From positions 1 to 8,200 of the forward strand of contig JAOTYS010000195.1 in NCBI GenBank assembly GCA_029861795.1: DNA of 8,200 nt, read 5' to 3'. The stretch is from Gammaproteobacteria bacterium (GTDB taxonomy: Bacteria > Pseudomonadota > Gammaproteobacteria > Arenicellales > JAOTYS01). Within the stretch, counting starts at the first letter, position 1; each line of letters begins with the position of its first letter. Below the pieces are notes generated by a model, which saw only the letters and a list, made by a program, of their open reading frames with translations, ran no database searches and was not told where the DNA came from. This document shows, piece by piece, positions 1 through 7,240 of the stretch. Position numbers and translations under genes: made by a program.

Positions 1-550
1 ATCGCTAGAGCGTGCAGCAACCGCTATAAAGGCAGCAGGATTGACCGATCGGATTACGCTCAAGCTTATTGAGCCAGGGCCTATTCCGCTATCGGATGAT
101 GCTTTCGACATTGTCGTCACCAAAGATGTGATCTGTCATATCCCCGACAAACAATCATTCTTTGCCGAAGTGTTTCGAGTTCTGCGCTCGGGGGGTATCT
201 TCGCGAGCGGGGATTGGATCAGAGGCGAGGAAGGTTCCGGTACCCGTGTGTTCAATGACTGGGTGGAACAACTACGAGGTCTGAAGTTTCACTTCGAAAC
301 AGTACGTGCGTATGTCCAGGCGCTGGAGTCGGTGGGATTTACCCAGATAGAGTCACGCGATCATAGCGACTGGTCGGAACGGATCGCAAGGCAACAGCTT
401 GAGGATGCATTAGGGCCCGCACGCGAGACAAGCATTCAGACTCTAGGAAAAGAAGGGTACAAAAAAAGAACTGCTCTGACTCGCGCTCGTTTGGAGGCGC
501 TCAGTAATAGGGATCTTCAGCACTGGCATCTGCGCGCCAGTAAACCTTAA
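1..550 (+). CDS. SAM-dependent methyltransferase, 5'-truncated by window edge
   Basis: This is the C-terminal part of a class I SAM-dependent methyltransferase. The frame is open from base 2 to the window start (182 residues visible), and the TTG at 41 is internal, so the true start and the glycine-rich SAM-binding motif I lie upstream. The visible part begins near the region after motif II. It contains the acidic stretch DAFDIVVTKDV, then HIPDKQSFFAEVFRVLRSGG, the usual 'helper helix plus LRPGG-like turn' of Methyltransf_11/25 enzymes, followed by a strand with GDW. The C-terminal half, with YVQALESVGF and an HWHLRASKP end, resembles small-molecule N-methyltransferases of the phosphoethanolamine/sarcosine type. 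The substrate cannot be assigned from this fragment. The DUF1989 gene follows about 107 bases downstream on the same strand and may be co-transcribed. The methyltransferase call is secure; the substrate is unknown. Confidence 0.88.
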   Translation, partial: SLERAATAIKAAGLTDRITLKLIEPGPIPLSDDAFDIVVTKDVICHIPDKQSFFAEVFRVLRSGGIFASGDWIRGEEGSGTRVFNDWVEQLRGLKFHFETVRAYVQALESVGFTQIESRDHSDWSERIARQQLEDALGPARETSIQTLGKEGYKKRTALTRARLEALSNRDLQHWHLRASKP

Positions 551-643
551 GTTTCATCGACAGTAGTCTATATACGGGAGAGAATAGCATCCGAGTGGTG
601 GGAATGGTCGTCAAAGTCCAACCACTGAGTATGCGCTTCGTAC

Positions 644-650
644 AAGGGGG
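644..650 (+). promoter_or_regulatory. Ribosome binding site deciding the DUF1989 start
   Basis: AAGGGGG lies 7 bases before the ATG at 658. It is too close to the ATG at 652 to serve it, and the GTG at 595 and ATG at 631 have no comparable site. It therefore selects 658 as the start. Confidence 0.7.
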
Positions 651-657
651 CATGAGT

Positions 658-1257
658 ATGACCGAACAAACCTACATCGAGGTTCCACCGAAGTCTGGTC
701 GCGCATTGGTGGTCAAGCGTGGCGACACCGTGCGAGTCACCGATATTGAAGGCTGCCAGGTGGCCGACTTCGTGTGCTTCAACGAGCACGACCACAAAGA
801 ATTTCTGTCGTCGGGGAAGACCCGGATGAACGCTTGGAAAGTCCGCATCTCCACCGGTGATGTGCTGTTCTCCAATCGGAACCGATCCATGTTTACCATT
901 ACAGCAGACACCGTGGGCGTGCACGATCTTCTGTTTCCGCCGTGCAACCGGTGGCTCTACCAGCACGTACTCGGCGCGCCCGGTAAGACCGGCTGCTTGG
1001 AGAATCTGAGCGAGGCATTGAAGACGCACGGCATAGAAGAGGACCAGGTCCCAGATCCGTTTAACCTCTTCATGAACACGAGCGTCGGTCCGGACAACAA
1101 GCTTCAGATCCATCTTCCCGAATCCAAAGCGGGCGACTACATCGAGCTAAAGGCAGAGATGGACTGTTTGATTGGTATTACCTCATGCGCGGAAGACGTG
1201 AGCACAGAGTGCAATGGCGGGAGATGCACACCCATTGGTGTAGAGACCCGTTGTTGA
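658..1257 (+). CDS. DUF1989 / urea carboxylase-associated family protein
   Basis: This 199-residue protein belongs to the DUF1989 (urea carboxylase-associated) family. Recognisable family blocks, in order, are GCQVADFVCFN (32-42), a LSSGKTR segment (50-56), GDVLFSNRNRSMFTI (67-81), DTVGVHDLLFPPC (84-96), GCLENLSEAL (112-121), VPDPFNLFMN (131-140), and SKAGDYIELKAEMDCLIGITSC (156-177). Nine cysteines are present, several in conserved blocks, consistent with a metal site, though I cannot assign ligands. Some family members are subunits of carboxyguanidine deiminase in guanidine/urea carboxylase operons. Here no carboxylase or allophanate hydrolase gene is nearby, so that role should not be transferred. 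The protein has no signal peptide or membrane segment and is probably cytosolic. It follows a methyltransferase gene on the same strand. The start at 658 is chosen from the AAGGGGG site; in-frame codons further upstream are less likely. Confidence 0.88.
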   Translation: MTEQTYIEVPPKSGRALVVKRGDTVRVTDIEGCQVADFVCFNEHDHKEFLSSGKTRMNAWKVRISTGDVLFSNRNRSMFTITADTVGVHDLLFPPCNRWLYQHVLGAPGKTGCLENLSEALKTHGIEEDQVPDPFNLFMNTSVGPDNKLQIHLPESKAGDYIELKAEMDCLIGITSCAEDVSTECNGGRCTPIGVETRC

Positions 1258-1260
1258 ACT

Positions 1261-1280
1261 AAGTTGATCGATCGACTTTT
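1261..1280 (+). terminator. Possible weak terminator between convergent genes
   Basis: AAGTTGA-TCGA-TCGACTT can form a 7-bp stem (one G-T wobble) with a 4-base loop, ending in TTTT. It sits 3 bases after the DUF1989 stop and 20 bases beyond the end of the facing stress-protein gene. The stem is AT-rich and the T-run is short, so termination is only a possibility. Confidence 0.25.
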
Positions 1281-1299
1281 GAGCTGATTGCGTTCAAAG

Positions 1300-1743
1300 T
1301 TATTGACCGGCGTCTCTGACAATCAATACCGTACAGGGCGCGTGGCGGGCAACTGCCTCGGCGACACTTCCAACAAGTGCGTGGGACAAACCGGATCTTC
1401 CGTGACTCCCCATAACAATGAGATCGGTTTTCGTCTCACTCGCCGCCTCTATGATTTTGACAGATGCCTTGCCGTGTTTGATCACCTTTTCGATATTGAT
1501 AGGCTCCTTCACGTGACCGAGTAGTTCGCTCAGATTTTCATCTGCATTTTTCTCCATGCGTTCGGCAATTTCTTGGGGTGTCAGAACGAGAATCTGGTAA
1601 TTGTCAAACCCGTGGAGGTGATCAACAACGTGAAGCAATTGCAATTGTGCATGGTAAGTGGAAGTCAGAAACACGGCGCTCTCTAACACCTTGCGGGAAC
1701 TTTCAGAGAAATCCAAAGGGCATAAGATTCGATTGATGTTCAT
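1300..1743 (-). CDS. Universal stress protein (UspA family)
   Basis: This is a single-domain universal stress protein of 147 residues, the usual size for the family. It opens with MNINRILCPLDFSESS, the first beta strand with the nucleotide-contacting Asp at 11. It carries the ATP-binding signature G-2x-G-9x-G-S as G112, G115, G125 and S126, followed by VAEAVARHAPCTVLIVR, the closing helix and strand. Members with this motif bind ATP and act, usually as dimers, in stress survival; the partner here cannot be told. The start at 1743 is preferred over one six codons upstream because AAGGAG (minus strand, 1756-1751) lies 7 bases before it. It is the last gene of a three-gene minus-strand set, 64 bases after the preceding stop, so it may be expressed from that operon or from its own promoter. 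No clear promoter is visible. Confidence 0.93.
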   Translation of the reverse strand: MNINRILCPLDFSESSRKVLESAVFLTSTYHAQLQLLHVVDHLHGFDNYQILVLTPQEIAERMEKNADENLSELLGHVKEPINIEKVIKHGKASVKIIEAASETKTDLIVMGSHGRSGLSHALVGSVAEAVARHAPCTVLIVRDAGQ

Positions 1744-1750
1744 GCTTCTT

Positions 1751-1756
1751 CTCCTT
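1751..1756 (-). promoter_or_regulatory. Ribosome binding site of the universal stress protein gene
   Basis: On the minus strand this reads AAGGAG, 7 bases before the ATG at 1743. It rules against the longer N-terminus starting at 1761. Confidence 0.75.
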
Positions 1757-1807
1757 GCCATTTTCTACTAGCTTGATTGGTCGCATGAGGCGGTGTTCGC
1801 TGTGGCA

Positions 1808-2044
1808 CTATCCGATCCGACGAACCCGTGGATTCCGAGCAGTGGACCATTCATGACATAAATCGTCGAGATATCGCTCTAGCTCAGCCTCGGTAATTTC
1901 CACTGGTATCTGAATGTCTGTCGCCAGCCGTCGCTTGCCATCATCGTTTGAATAGAATGCCCGCCAGCCGTCTGTGCGCTTTTCCACGAGTACCTGCCGA
2001 CCGAACACATCAAAATAATGTCGATGGCTTTTGTCATCGGTCAT
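1808..2044 (-). CDS. Small conserved protein of unknown function (DUF7661-like)
   Basis: This is a 78-residue soluble protein with no signal peptide or membrane segment. It begins MTDDKSHRHYFDVFGRQV, followed by a Trp/aromatic block (WRAFYSNDDGKRR), a short IPVEITEAELERYLDDLCHEW segment, and an RNPRVRRIG tail. The pattern FDVFGR...W.AFY...GKRR...I.IP....E.EL..YL.DL.HEW matches a family of about 70 residues that I recall being annotated as DUF7661; the number is from memory. Its function is not known to me. The start at 2044 is set by a GAGGGG site 7 bases upstream. That site overlaps the stop codon of the preceding GDT1-like gene, so the two are probably translationally linked. Confidence 0.75.
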   Translation of the reverse strand: MTDDKSHRHYFDVFGRQVLVEKRTDGWRAFYSNDDGKRRLATDIQIPVEITEAELERYLDDLCHEWSTARNPRVRRIG

Positions 2045-2051
2045 CTCGGAG

Positions 2052-2057
2052 CCCCTC
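2052..2057 (-). promoter_or_regulatory. Ribosome binding site overlapping the upstream stop codon
   Basis: On the minus strand this reads GAGGGG, 7 bases before the ATG at 2044. Its first two bases are shared with the TGA stop (2058-2056) of the GDT1-like gene, a layout typical of co-translated gene pairs. Confidence 0.65.
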
Positions 2058-2328
2058 ACGCTCGAAGCAGCGTCCACACGCCGATAGCCATAAAACCAAT
2101 ACCCGCTGCCCAGCGGAGATACTCTTCTCTCACGTATTGGGAAACAAGTCCACCTGCTAGCACCCCAATACCCGATGCTAGAATAAGTGCCAACGAGGCG
2201 CCAAAGAAAATGGTGAGTTTATGGGCCTCTTTATCGGCGGCAAATAGTAGGGTGGCTAACTGTGTTTTGTCGCCAAGCTCTGCGAGAAATATAACGCCGA
2301 ATACGGTAATGAGGAGCTTTAGATCCAT
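2056..2328 (-). CDS. TMEM165/GDT1 (UPF0016) family membrane protein, single-domain form
   Basis: This is a 90-residue integral membrane protein with one UPF0016 unit. The family hallmark E-x-G-D-K-T is at residues 17-22 (ELGDKT) at the end of the first hydrophobic helix. A second helix covers about 38-65 (FFGASLALILASGIGVLAGG), and a third about 70-89 (WAAGIGFMAIGVWTLL). Most bacterial members have two such units in tandem (about 190 residues) and are cation exporters or exchangers for Mn2+ or Ca2+. A single-unit form would have to dimerise to make a complete transporter, which is inference. The ATG at 2328 has a CAGGA site 8 bases upstream. It is the first gene of a minus-strand set, divergent from egtB. 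I looked for a yybP-ykoY manganese riboswitch ahead of it and did not find the core motifs. Confidence 0.88.
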   Translation of the reverse strand: MDLKLLITVFGVIFLAELGDKTQLATLLFAADKEAHKLTIFFGASLALILASGIGVLAGGLVSQYVREEYLRWAAGIGFMAIGVWTLLRA

Positions 2329-2543
2329 AGGGATGATCCTGATTCTTGGGAATTGCTACCCACCTCCCTGACAGCTCGCCAACTCGGATCCCCGCCGAAG
2401 AAGATGGACACCTACACTGACTGACCAGACAACTATCAGCAACATGCTTGCCATGCTCGTAGTCTTATAATTCTGGCTCGTAACGCACTACTTCACAAAG
2501 ACGGCCGCCCGTTACCTTTTGCGCCTTGCTGCGGAAAAAAGTA

Positions 2544-2577
2544 CCAAGGATGCTATCGCTACAACTTATATCCTTGG
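2544..2577. repeat. Perfect inverted repeat, 8-base arms
   Basis: CCAAGGAT (2544-2551) and ATCCTTGG (2570-2577) are exact reverse complements separated by 18 bases. A further CCAAG at 2594-2598 could compete for the second arm (CTTGG, 2573-2577). There is no following T-run, so it is not an intrinsic terminator. It could be an operator or part of a structured leader, or chance. Confidence 0.4.
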
Positions 2578-2619
2578 CTTCGTTTTCATGATTCCAAGTC
2601 ACATTAAGGTAATAAGTTT

Positions 2620-2652
2620 CATGGGCTTTACTAATGAGACGATGAGCCCGTG
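2620..2652. repeat. Near-perfect inverted repeat, 8-base arms
   Basis: CATGGGCT (2620-2627) pairs with AGCCCGTG (2645-2652) through seven Watson-Crick pairs and one G-T wobble, with a 17-base loop. It follows the preceding repeat by 42 bases. With wobble allowed, such pairs are expected by chance in a region this long. Confidence 0.25.
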
Positions 2653-2674
2653 CAAGTCAGTATAATCATATATT

Positions 2675-2731
2675 CGCCAATCTCCGCATGCATCTGCCAG
2701 CCTTCGGCGTTATAATGCCCCCCGATTGGCG
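2675..2731. repeat. Perfect inverted repeat enclosing a smaller one
   Basis: CGCCAATC (2675-2682) and GATTGGCG (2724-2731) are exact reverse complements separated by 41 bases. Inside lie GCAT (2686-2689) and ATGC (2715-2718), also complementary, and a small GCC-TTC-GGC hairpin (2700-2708). The nesting would allow one extended stem-loop on an RNA from either strand. Confidence 0.35.
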
Positions 2732-2954
2732 CCACGGAATGACGCTGCTCCGGACGCTCACAGCCAACGGTTATTCGTTCTAAAACTAGCCACAACCTGA
2801 TCTTGCTCACCTATTCGAAGAACGCGTGGCGTCCTGGGCGCCTCGCCGACGAAGCACCTAAGTGATTTCGTACTTGGGGGCCCGCCAGCCTGTCCCGCAC
2901 GGTTTCCCCGACTTGCTCCGGAGCCATCACACCAACACTAAGACACTTTCGCCC

Positions 2955-2961
2955 AAGGAGG
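2955..2961 (+). promoter_or_regulatory. Strong ribosome binding site of egtB
   Basis: AAGGAGG, fully complementary to the 16S rRNA tail, lies 10 bases before the ATG at 2972. The spacing is slightly long, but no other start codon in frame fits better. Confidence 0.75.
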
Positions 2962-2971
2962 TTACTCGATA

Positions 2972-4270
<1,299 letters not shown>

Positions 4271-4901
4271 ATCTCCGGTACCTCAACGATTTTATGCCCT
4301 CTGCTGGAGACTCCACAGCACACACTAATGCCGCTACCATCTGCGCAAGCGTAACAAGTCCTAGACGTAACGCACCGTCACGCGTCAGAGGCAGCTGTCT
4401 TAGCAATGTATACACCGGTTTCAACAGGTACGGCCAGCGATGCCCTGGGCCCAATACGTACTACGGTCGAAGGATAGTAGCGTTGAGACGACTGGTGCTA
4501 ACAATAGCCTCTCCATGTTGGCGTGCAGCGATATAAGCGCGCATGACCGGTGCGGGTTGCGCCGCACTCACGTAGACAAGCTGCCGCACCGCAGCGCTTA
4601 CCCCGGCGCGCGCCGCAGCCTCGATTGACGCCAGATCGACTTCGCGAAACTGACGAACTTTACTTGGGTTCGGGAGCCGGGTCCCTGCCAAGTGGACAAG
4701 GGTTGCCGCAGGCGGAATCGCTGACGTGAAGCTTTCCGCATCCAACGCATCACCGTAAACCGCCACCGTACCTGTCGGAATTCTTGTTTCAGATCGGCGT
4801 CGCACAAGTGCGCGCACTTTGTGTCCTCGAGCTAGCAACTCGGTGATGAGCGGGGGTCCGATATAGCCGGTTCCGCCCGTGACAAAGACCTCTTGCACGA
4901 C

Positions 4902-5804
4902 TTACGCAGCGTCCACTAATTCGCGTAGACGTGCGATATGCTCTGGACCTATTTCGCAACACCCTCCGACCACTCGTGCGCCCTCGGACAGCCATTTACT
5001 CACGTGAACGGCGTACTCGTCAGGACCCAAATCGCGTCTCCTGCCGGGAAGGGAATCGGGTGTTTCGTAACGCCAGTCCTCCGGAATGAGGTCAAATCCG
5101 TTTGCATAGCCACCTACCGGGACCGTAGACAGTGCAACCAGTTGCGGGATGGCGGCAGTGACGCTCTCCGGAGCACAACAGTTGACCAGATATCCAGCAA
5201 TCGGGAGGTGTGAGACGTTCGAAGCGACCTCTGCCAATGATTCTCCGCTTCGTACCACCGCGGACCCATCGTCTCTCAACGTCCATGAGATCAACACCGG
5301 TTTACCCGTTGACACAGCCGCCGCAGCCGCCGCCTTTGACTCCTCTGCGCTTGACATTGTTTCGCATAAGAATAGATCCACGTACGGTGCCAACACTTCA
5401 GCCTGTTCCCTGTAGTGAGGTTCGATTTCGTGAAAATCTGCGATCAAATCGGGTCGGTAACTGCCCCGTAGCGGGGGTAAGGAACCGGCAATCAACGCGT
5501 CACGGCCGATTGCCTCACGCGCCTTTTGGGCGAGCAGTCCAGCCAGTTGATTGAGCTCTACGAATCGCTCTCCGTATCCTTCGGGCTCTAGTCTCTCTCT
5601 GATAGCGGCGTAGGTGTTGGTGGTAATGATGTCGGCCCCAGCACGCAGGTAATCCTCATGCACAGCCTGTACGACCGCCGGCGCAGTGACAAGTGCGTCT
5701 GCAGACCACAAAGAATTTACTCCGCGCCGGATAAGTTCCTGGCCCATACCGCCATCTAACAGCACAATCCCCTCAGGTAGCGAAGCAGCAACTCCGTCAA
5801 TCAT
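4902..5804 (-). CDS. Homocysteine S-methyltransferase family protein (zinc-dependent)
   Basis: This is a 300-residue, single-domain enzyme of the Pfam S-methyl_trans family (BHMT/MmuM type), without cobalamin or folate domains. It begins after LPEG with the TIM-barrel first strand IVLLDGGMGQEL (13-24). It has GADIITTNTYAA (56-67), FLCETMSS (145-152), and the zinc-binding cysteines in VNCCAPES (C209, C210) and GGCCEIGPEHI (C282, C283). Family members move a methyl group from a donor such as S-methylmethionine or betaine to homocysteine, making methionine. The donor here is not determined, and some relatives act on selenocysteine or other thiols. The start at 5804 has an AGGAA site 7 bases upstream; an in-frame TTG at 5846 has none. 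It sits downstream of a SAM-dependent methyltransferase, consistent with recycling the homocysteine derived from used SAM. The broken SDR gene follows 3 bases after its stop. Confidence 0.9.
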   Translation of the reverse strand: MIDGVAASLPEGIVLLDGGMGQELIRRGVNSLWSADALVTAPAVVQAVHEDYLRAGADIITTNTYAAIRERLEPEGYGERFVELNQLAGLLAQKAREAIGRDALIAGSLPPLRGSYRPDLIADFHEIEPHYREQAEVLAPYVDLFLCETMSSAEESKAAAAAAVSTGKPVLISWTLRDDGSAVVRSGESLAEVASNVSHLPIAGYLVNCCAPESVTAAIPQLVALSTVPVGGYANGFDLIPEDWRYETPDSLPGRRRDLGPDEYAVHVSKWLSEGARVVGGCCEIGPEHIARLRELVDAA

Positions 5805-5811
5805 CAGATTA

Positions 5812-5816
5812 TTCCT
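5812..5816 (-). promoter_or_regulatory. Ribosome binding site of the homocysteine methyltransferase gene
   Basis: AGGAA on the minus strand lies 7 bases before the ATG at 5804. It favours this start over the in-frame TTG 14 codons upstream. Confidence 0.6.
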
Positions 5817-5858
5817 ACAGATTTGCGCTTCATATTGTTCGACCAAATGATTCAGACG

Positions 5859-6281
5859 TTACTTGCACTTGTACATCTTCTCCATGTCTTTGACTGATTT
5901 CGCGACTAGCTGCCGGAGCACGTGCTGGTCAATGTCGTCCAGATTCTTGACGTATAAACACGACTTGCCCGTTTTATATTTCCCCAGCTGTTTCATCAGT
6001 GTCTTGTACCGTCCAAAACCAGGCATAATGTAAATCGTCAGGTTCTGCTTTCGAGGAGAGAATCCTGTGACGAACCAATCTCCTTCTCGGCCGCTATCAT
6101 ATTTGTAATGATAGCTCCCGAAACCGACCATGGTGGCCCCCCACATCGTTGGTCTCTTGCCAGTAATCTCTTTCATCAAAGTCATGAGTTCGCGACAATC
6201 AAGGCGCTTGTTGTCATCTTCAATCCCTTTGAGAAAGGCTGAGACGCTTGTATTGTTTTGTTTAGTTTTCAGCTCTGCCAC
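5859..6281 (-). CDS. DUF1801 domain protein
   Basis: This 140-residue cytosolic protein matches the DUF1801 (YdhG-like) family. Conserved blocks are RLDCRELMTLMKEITGKRP (26-44), MWGATMVGFGSYHYKYDSGREGDW (46-69), GFSPRKQNLTIYIMPGF (73-89), LGKYKTGKSCLYVKNLDDID (99-118), and a C-terminal helix SVKDMEKMY. No catalytic activity is established for the family to my knowledge. The protein is rich in lysine, and its 5' part is more AT-rich than the neighbouring genes, which could point to separate acquisition. The start codon is GTG at 6281, with only a weak GGAA-like site about 8 bases before it. It lies between the SAM methyltransferase (55 bases upstream) and the homocysteine methyltransferase (54 bases downstream) in the same direction. 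Confidence 0.88.
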   Translation of the reverse strand: MAELKTKQNNTSVSAFLKGIEDDNKRLDCRELMTLMKEITGKRPTMWGATMVGFGSYHYKYDSGREGDWFVTGFSPRKQNLTIYIMPGFGRYKTLMKQLGKYKTGKSCLYVKNLDDIDQHVLRQLVAKSVKDMEKMYKCK

Positions 6282-6322
6282 GAATCTATTCCGTAAAATT
6301 TGGAAGAGAAACGAGTTTTACC

Positions 6323-6336
6323 CGAGCGTGAGCTCG
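6323..6336. other. Small stem-loop directly after the methyltransferase stop
   Basis: CGAGC (6323-6327), a 4-base loop and GCTCG (6332-6336) form a perfect 5-bp hairpin beginning at the base after the TAG stop. There is no T-run behind it in the direction of transcription, so it is not a convincing terminator. A weak role in mRNA stability is possible. Confidence 0.25.
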
Positions 6337-7170
6337 CTACGACACTTTCCGAGCAATCAGCTCGACCGGTGCAACCCGACCGGCGGAAACGTTTTCGATC
6401 ATGTTCTGCACTTTGGTGACTGCGCTATCACCCATCAGGATGTGAAGCCCTAGTGGAGGCGGGCCGTTTGTTGCCGCTGCCTTGGCACGCAGTTGTTCAA
6501 AGAAGGCAAGCGCAAAATCGCGCCGGTTACGTTCTGCGGTGATCGCGAATCCGGCATGTTGCAGTGCCTGCTTGTATTGTTCTGGGCTCGCCACGGCACT
6601 TGCGTCGGAGGTTGTGGCCCAAGGCACCGGATAGGTTAGCTCTCCGTCTCCAACTCTCATCACATCGTAAACCCCGAAAGAGGTACCGGGACGCAATACC
6701 CGGTAGACCTCTGAATAGAGGCCGGCCTTATCTTCGATATTCATGCCTACGTGCATCATGTAACCCCCATCGAATGCGCTGTCCTCAAAGGGCATGGAAA
6801 GAGCGCTACCTTGACGTAGAGTGATCCGATCATCGAGCCTGAGCCAGGCACAAAGTGCCTGACCCGTATCGACATACTCGGCTGTTAGATCAATTCCGGT
6901 GACGCGACTTCGATAACGGCTCGCAACAAACCGCGAAGCGCCGCCAAGACCGCATCCGACATCGAGCACGTGATCTGCTTCGGACAAGTTGAGTTGGTCC
7001 AGAAAGTCCTCGGACGCCTGGCGCCCACCGATATGAAACTCATCTACGGGCGCGAGGTCATCGATGGTTACGGAATCCGGTGTCTTGCCAAGCGCAGCAA
7101 TCCCGGCATAGATCGCACCGAGTAAGTCGCCGTGGGTATAGTGCTCTGTTAATTTTTCATGGCCTGACAT
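6337..7170 (-). CDS. Class I SAM-dependent methyltransferase (small-molecule type)
   Basis: This is a complete 277-residue methyltransferase. After a helical N-terminal lid with DEFHIGGRQASEDFLDQL (43-60), it shows SAM-binding motif I, HVLDVGCGLGGASR (67-80), the acidic ribose contact in GIDLT (D94), then GSALSMPFEDSAFD (121-134), a MMHVGMNIEDK catalytic-face segment (138-148), and YRVLRPGTSFGVYDV (156-170). The layout resembles sarcosine/dimethylglycine-type N-methyltransferases and related enzymes, but the substrate-binding residues do not let me name the substrate. A GGAGGTGA site lies just upstream of the ATG at 7170. Downstream in the same direction are DUF1801 and homocysteine S-methyltransferase genes; the latter could recycle the by-product. 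A palindromic repeat lies 71 bases before the start. Confidence 0.9.
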   Translation of the reverse strand: MSGHEKLTEHYTHGDLLGAIYAGIAALGKTPDSVTIDDLAPVDEFHIGGRQASEDFLDQLNLSEADHVLDVGCGLGGASRFVASRYRSRVTGIDLTAEYVDTGQALCAWLRLDDRITLRQGSALSMPFEDSAFDGGYMMHVGMNIEDKAGLYSEVYRVLRPGTSFGVYDVMRVGDGELTYPVPWATTSDASAVASPEQYKQALQHAGFAITAERNRRDFALAFFEQLRAKAAATNGPPPLGLHILMGDSAVTKVQNMIENVSAGRVAPVELIARKVS

Positions 7171-7173
7171 CGT

Positions 7174-7181
7174 TCACCTCC
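7174..7181 (-). promoter_or_regulatory. Strong ribosome binding site of the methyltransferase gene
   Basis: GGAGGTGA on the minus strand lies 3 bases before the ATG at 7170 (the GGAGG core is 6 bases away). The same 12-base context recurs before the GFA-family gene at 8061-8072. Confidence 0.75.
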
Positions 7182-7240
7182 ATGCACAACCTGCAACCAG
7201 CGAGAAGAATCAGGAACAGATCGACGATTGTCCCATAAAG

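Larger units (their letters stand above)
2329..2971. other. 643-base non-coding region between divergent genes
   Basis: I recognise no gene here. Stop codons are frequent in all frames on the part between 2340 and 2800, and short open stretches show no family pattern. The region must contain promoters for the GDT1-like gene (minus) and egtB (plus). TATAAT occurs on the + strand at 2466-2471, 2661-2666 and 2711-2716, but none has a recognisable -35 box at normal spacing, so I do not call a promoter. Three inverted repeats with 8-base arms lie between 2544 and 2731 and are listed separately. The last 200 bases before egtB are GC-richer and unremarkable apart from the strong ribosome site. Confidence 0.6.

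Noticed and set aside
568..1113. Long minus-strand open frame (181 codons) opposite the DUF1989 gene
   Set aside because: The + strand frame shows clear family motifs and a good ribosome site. The antisense product has no recognisable pattern and arises from codon bias of the real gene.
2329..2520. Possible yybP-ykoY manganese riboswitch upstream of the GDT1-like gene
   Set aside because: Such riboswitches often precede UPF0016 genes, but I could not find the conserved core segments or the paired helices on the minus strand.
2661..2716. Two TATAAT boxes exactly 50 bases apart as egtB promoters
   Set aside because: Neither has a recognisable -35 box at 16-18 bases nor an extended -10, and both lie more than 250 bases from the egtB start. 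They are noted but not called.
2714..2782. Short ORF starting ATGCCCCCCGATTGG (22 codons)
   Set aside because: It has no ribosome binding site and no family resemblance, and its length is well within chance.
4461..4463. Pyrrolysine or programmed amber read-through
   Set aside because: The expected residue is Trp, the enzyme family does not use pyrrolysine, and a second lesion downstream indicates decay.
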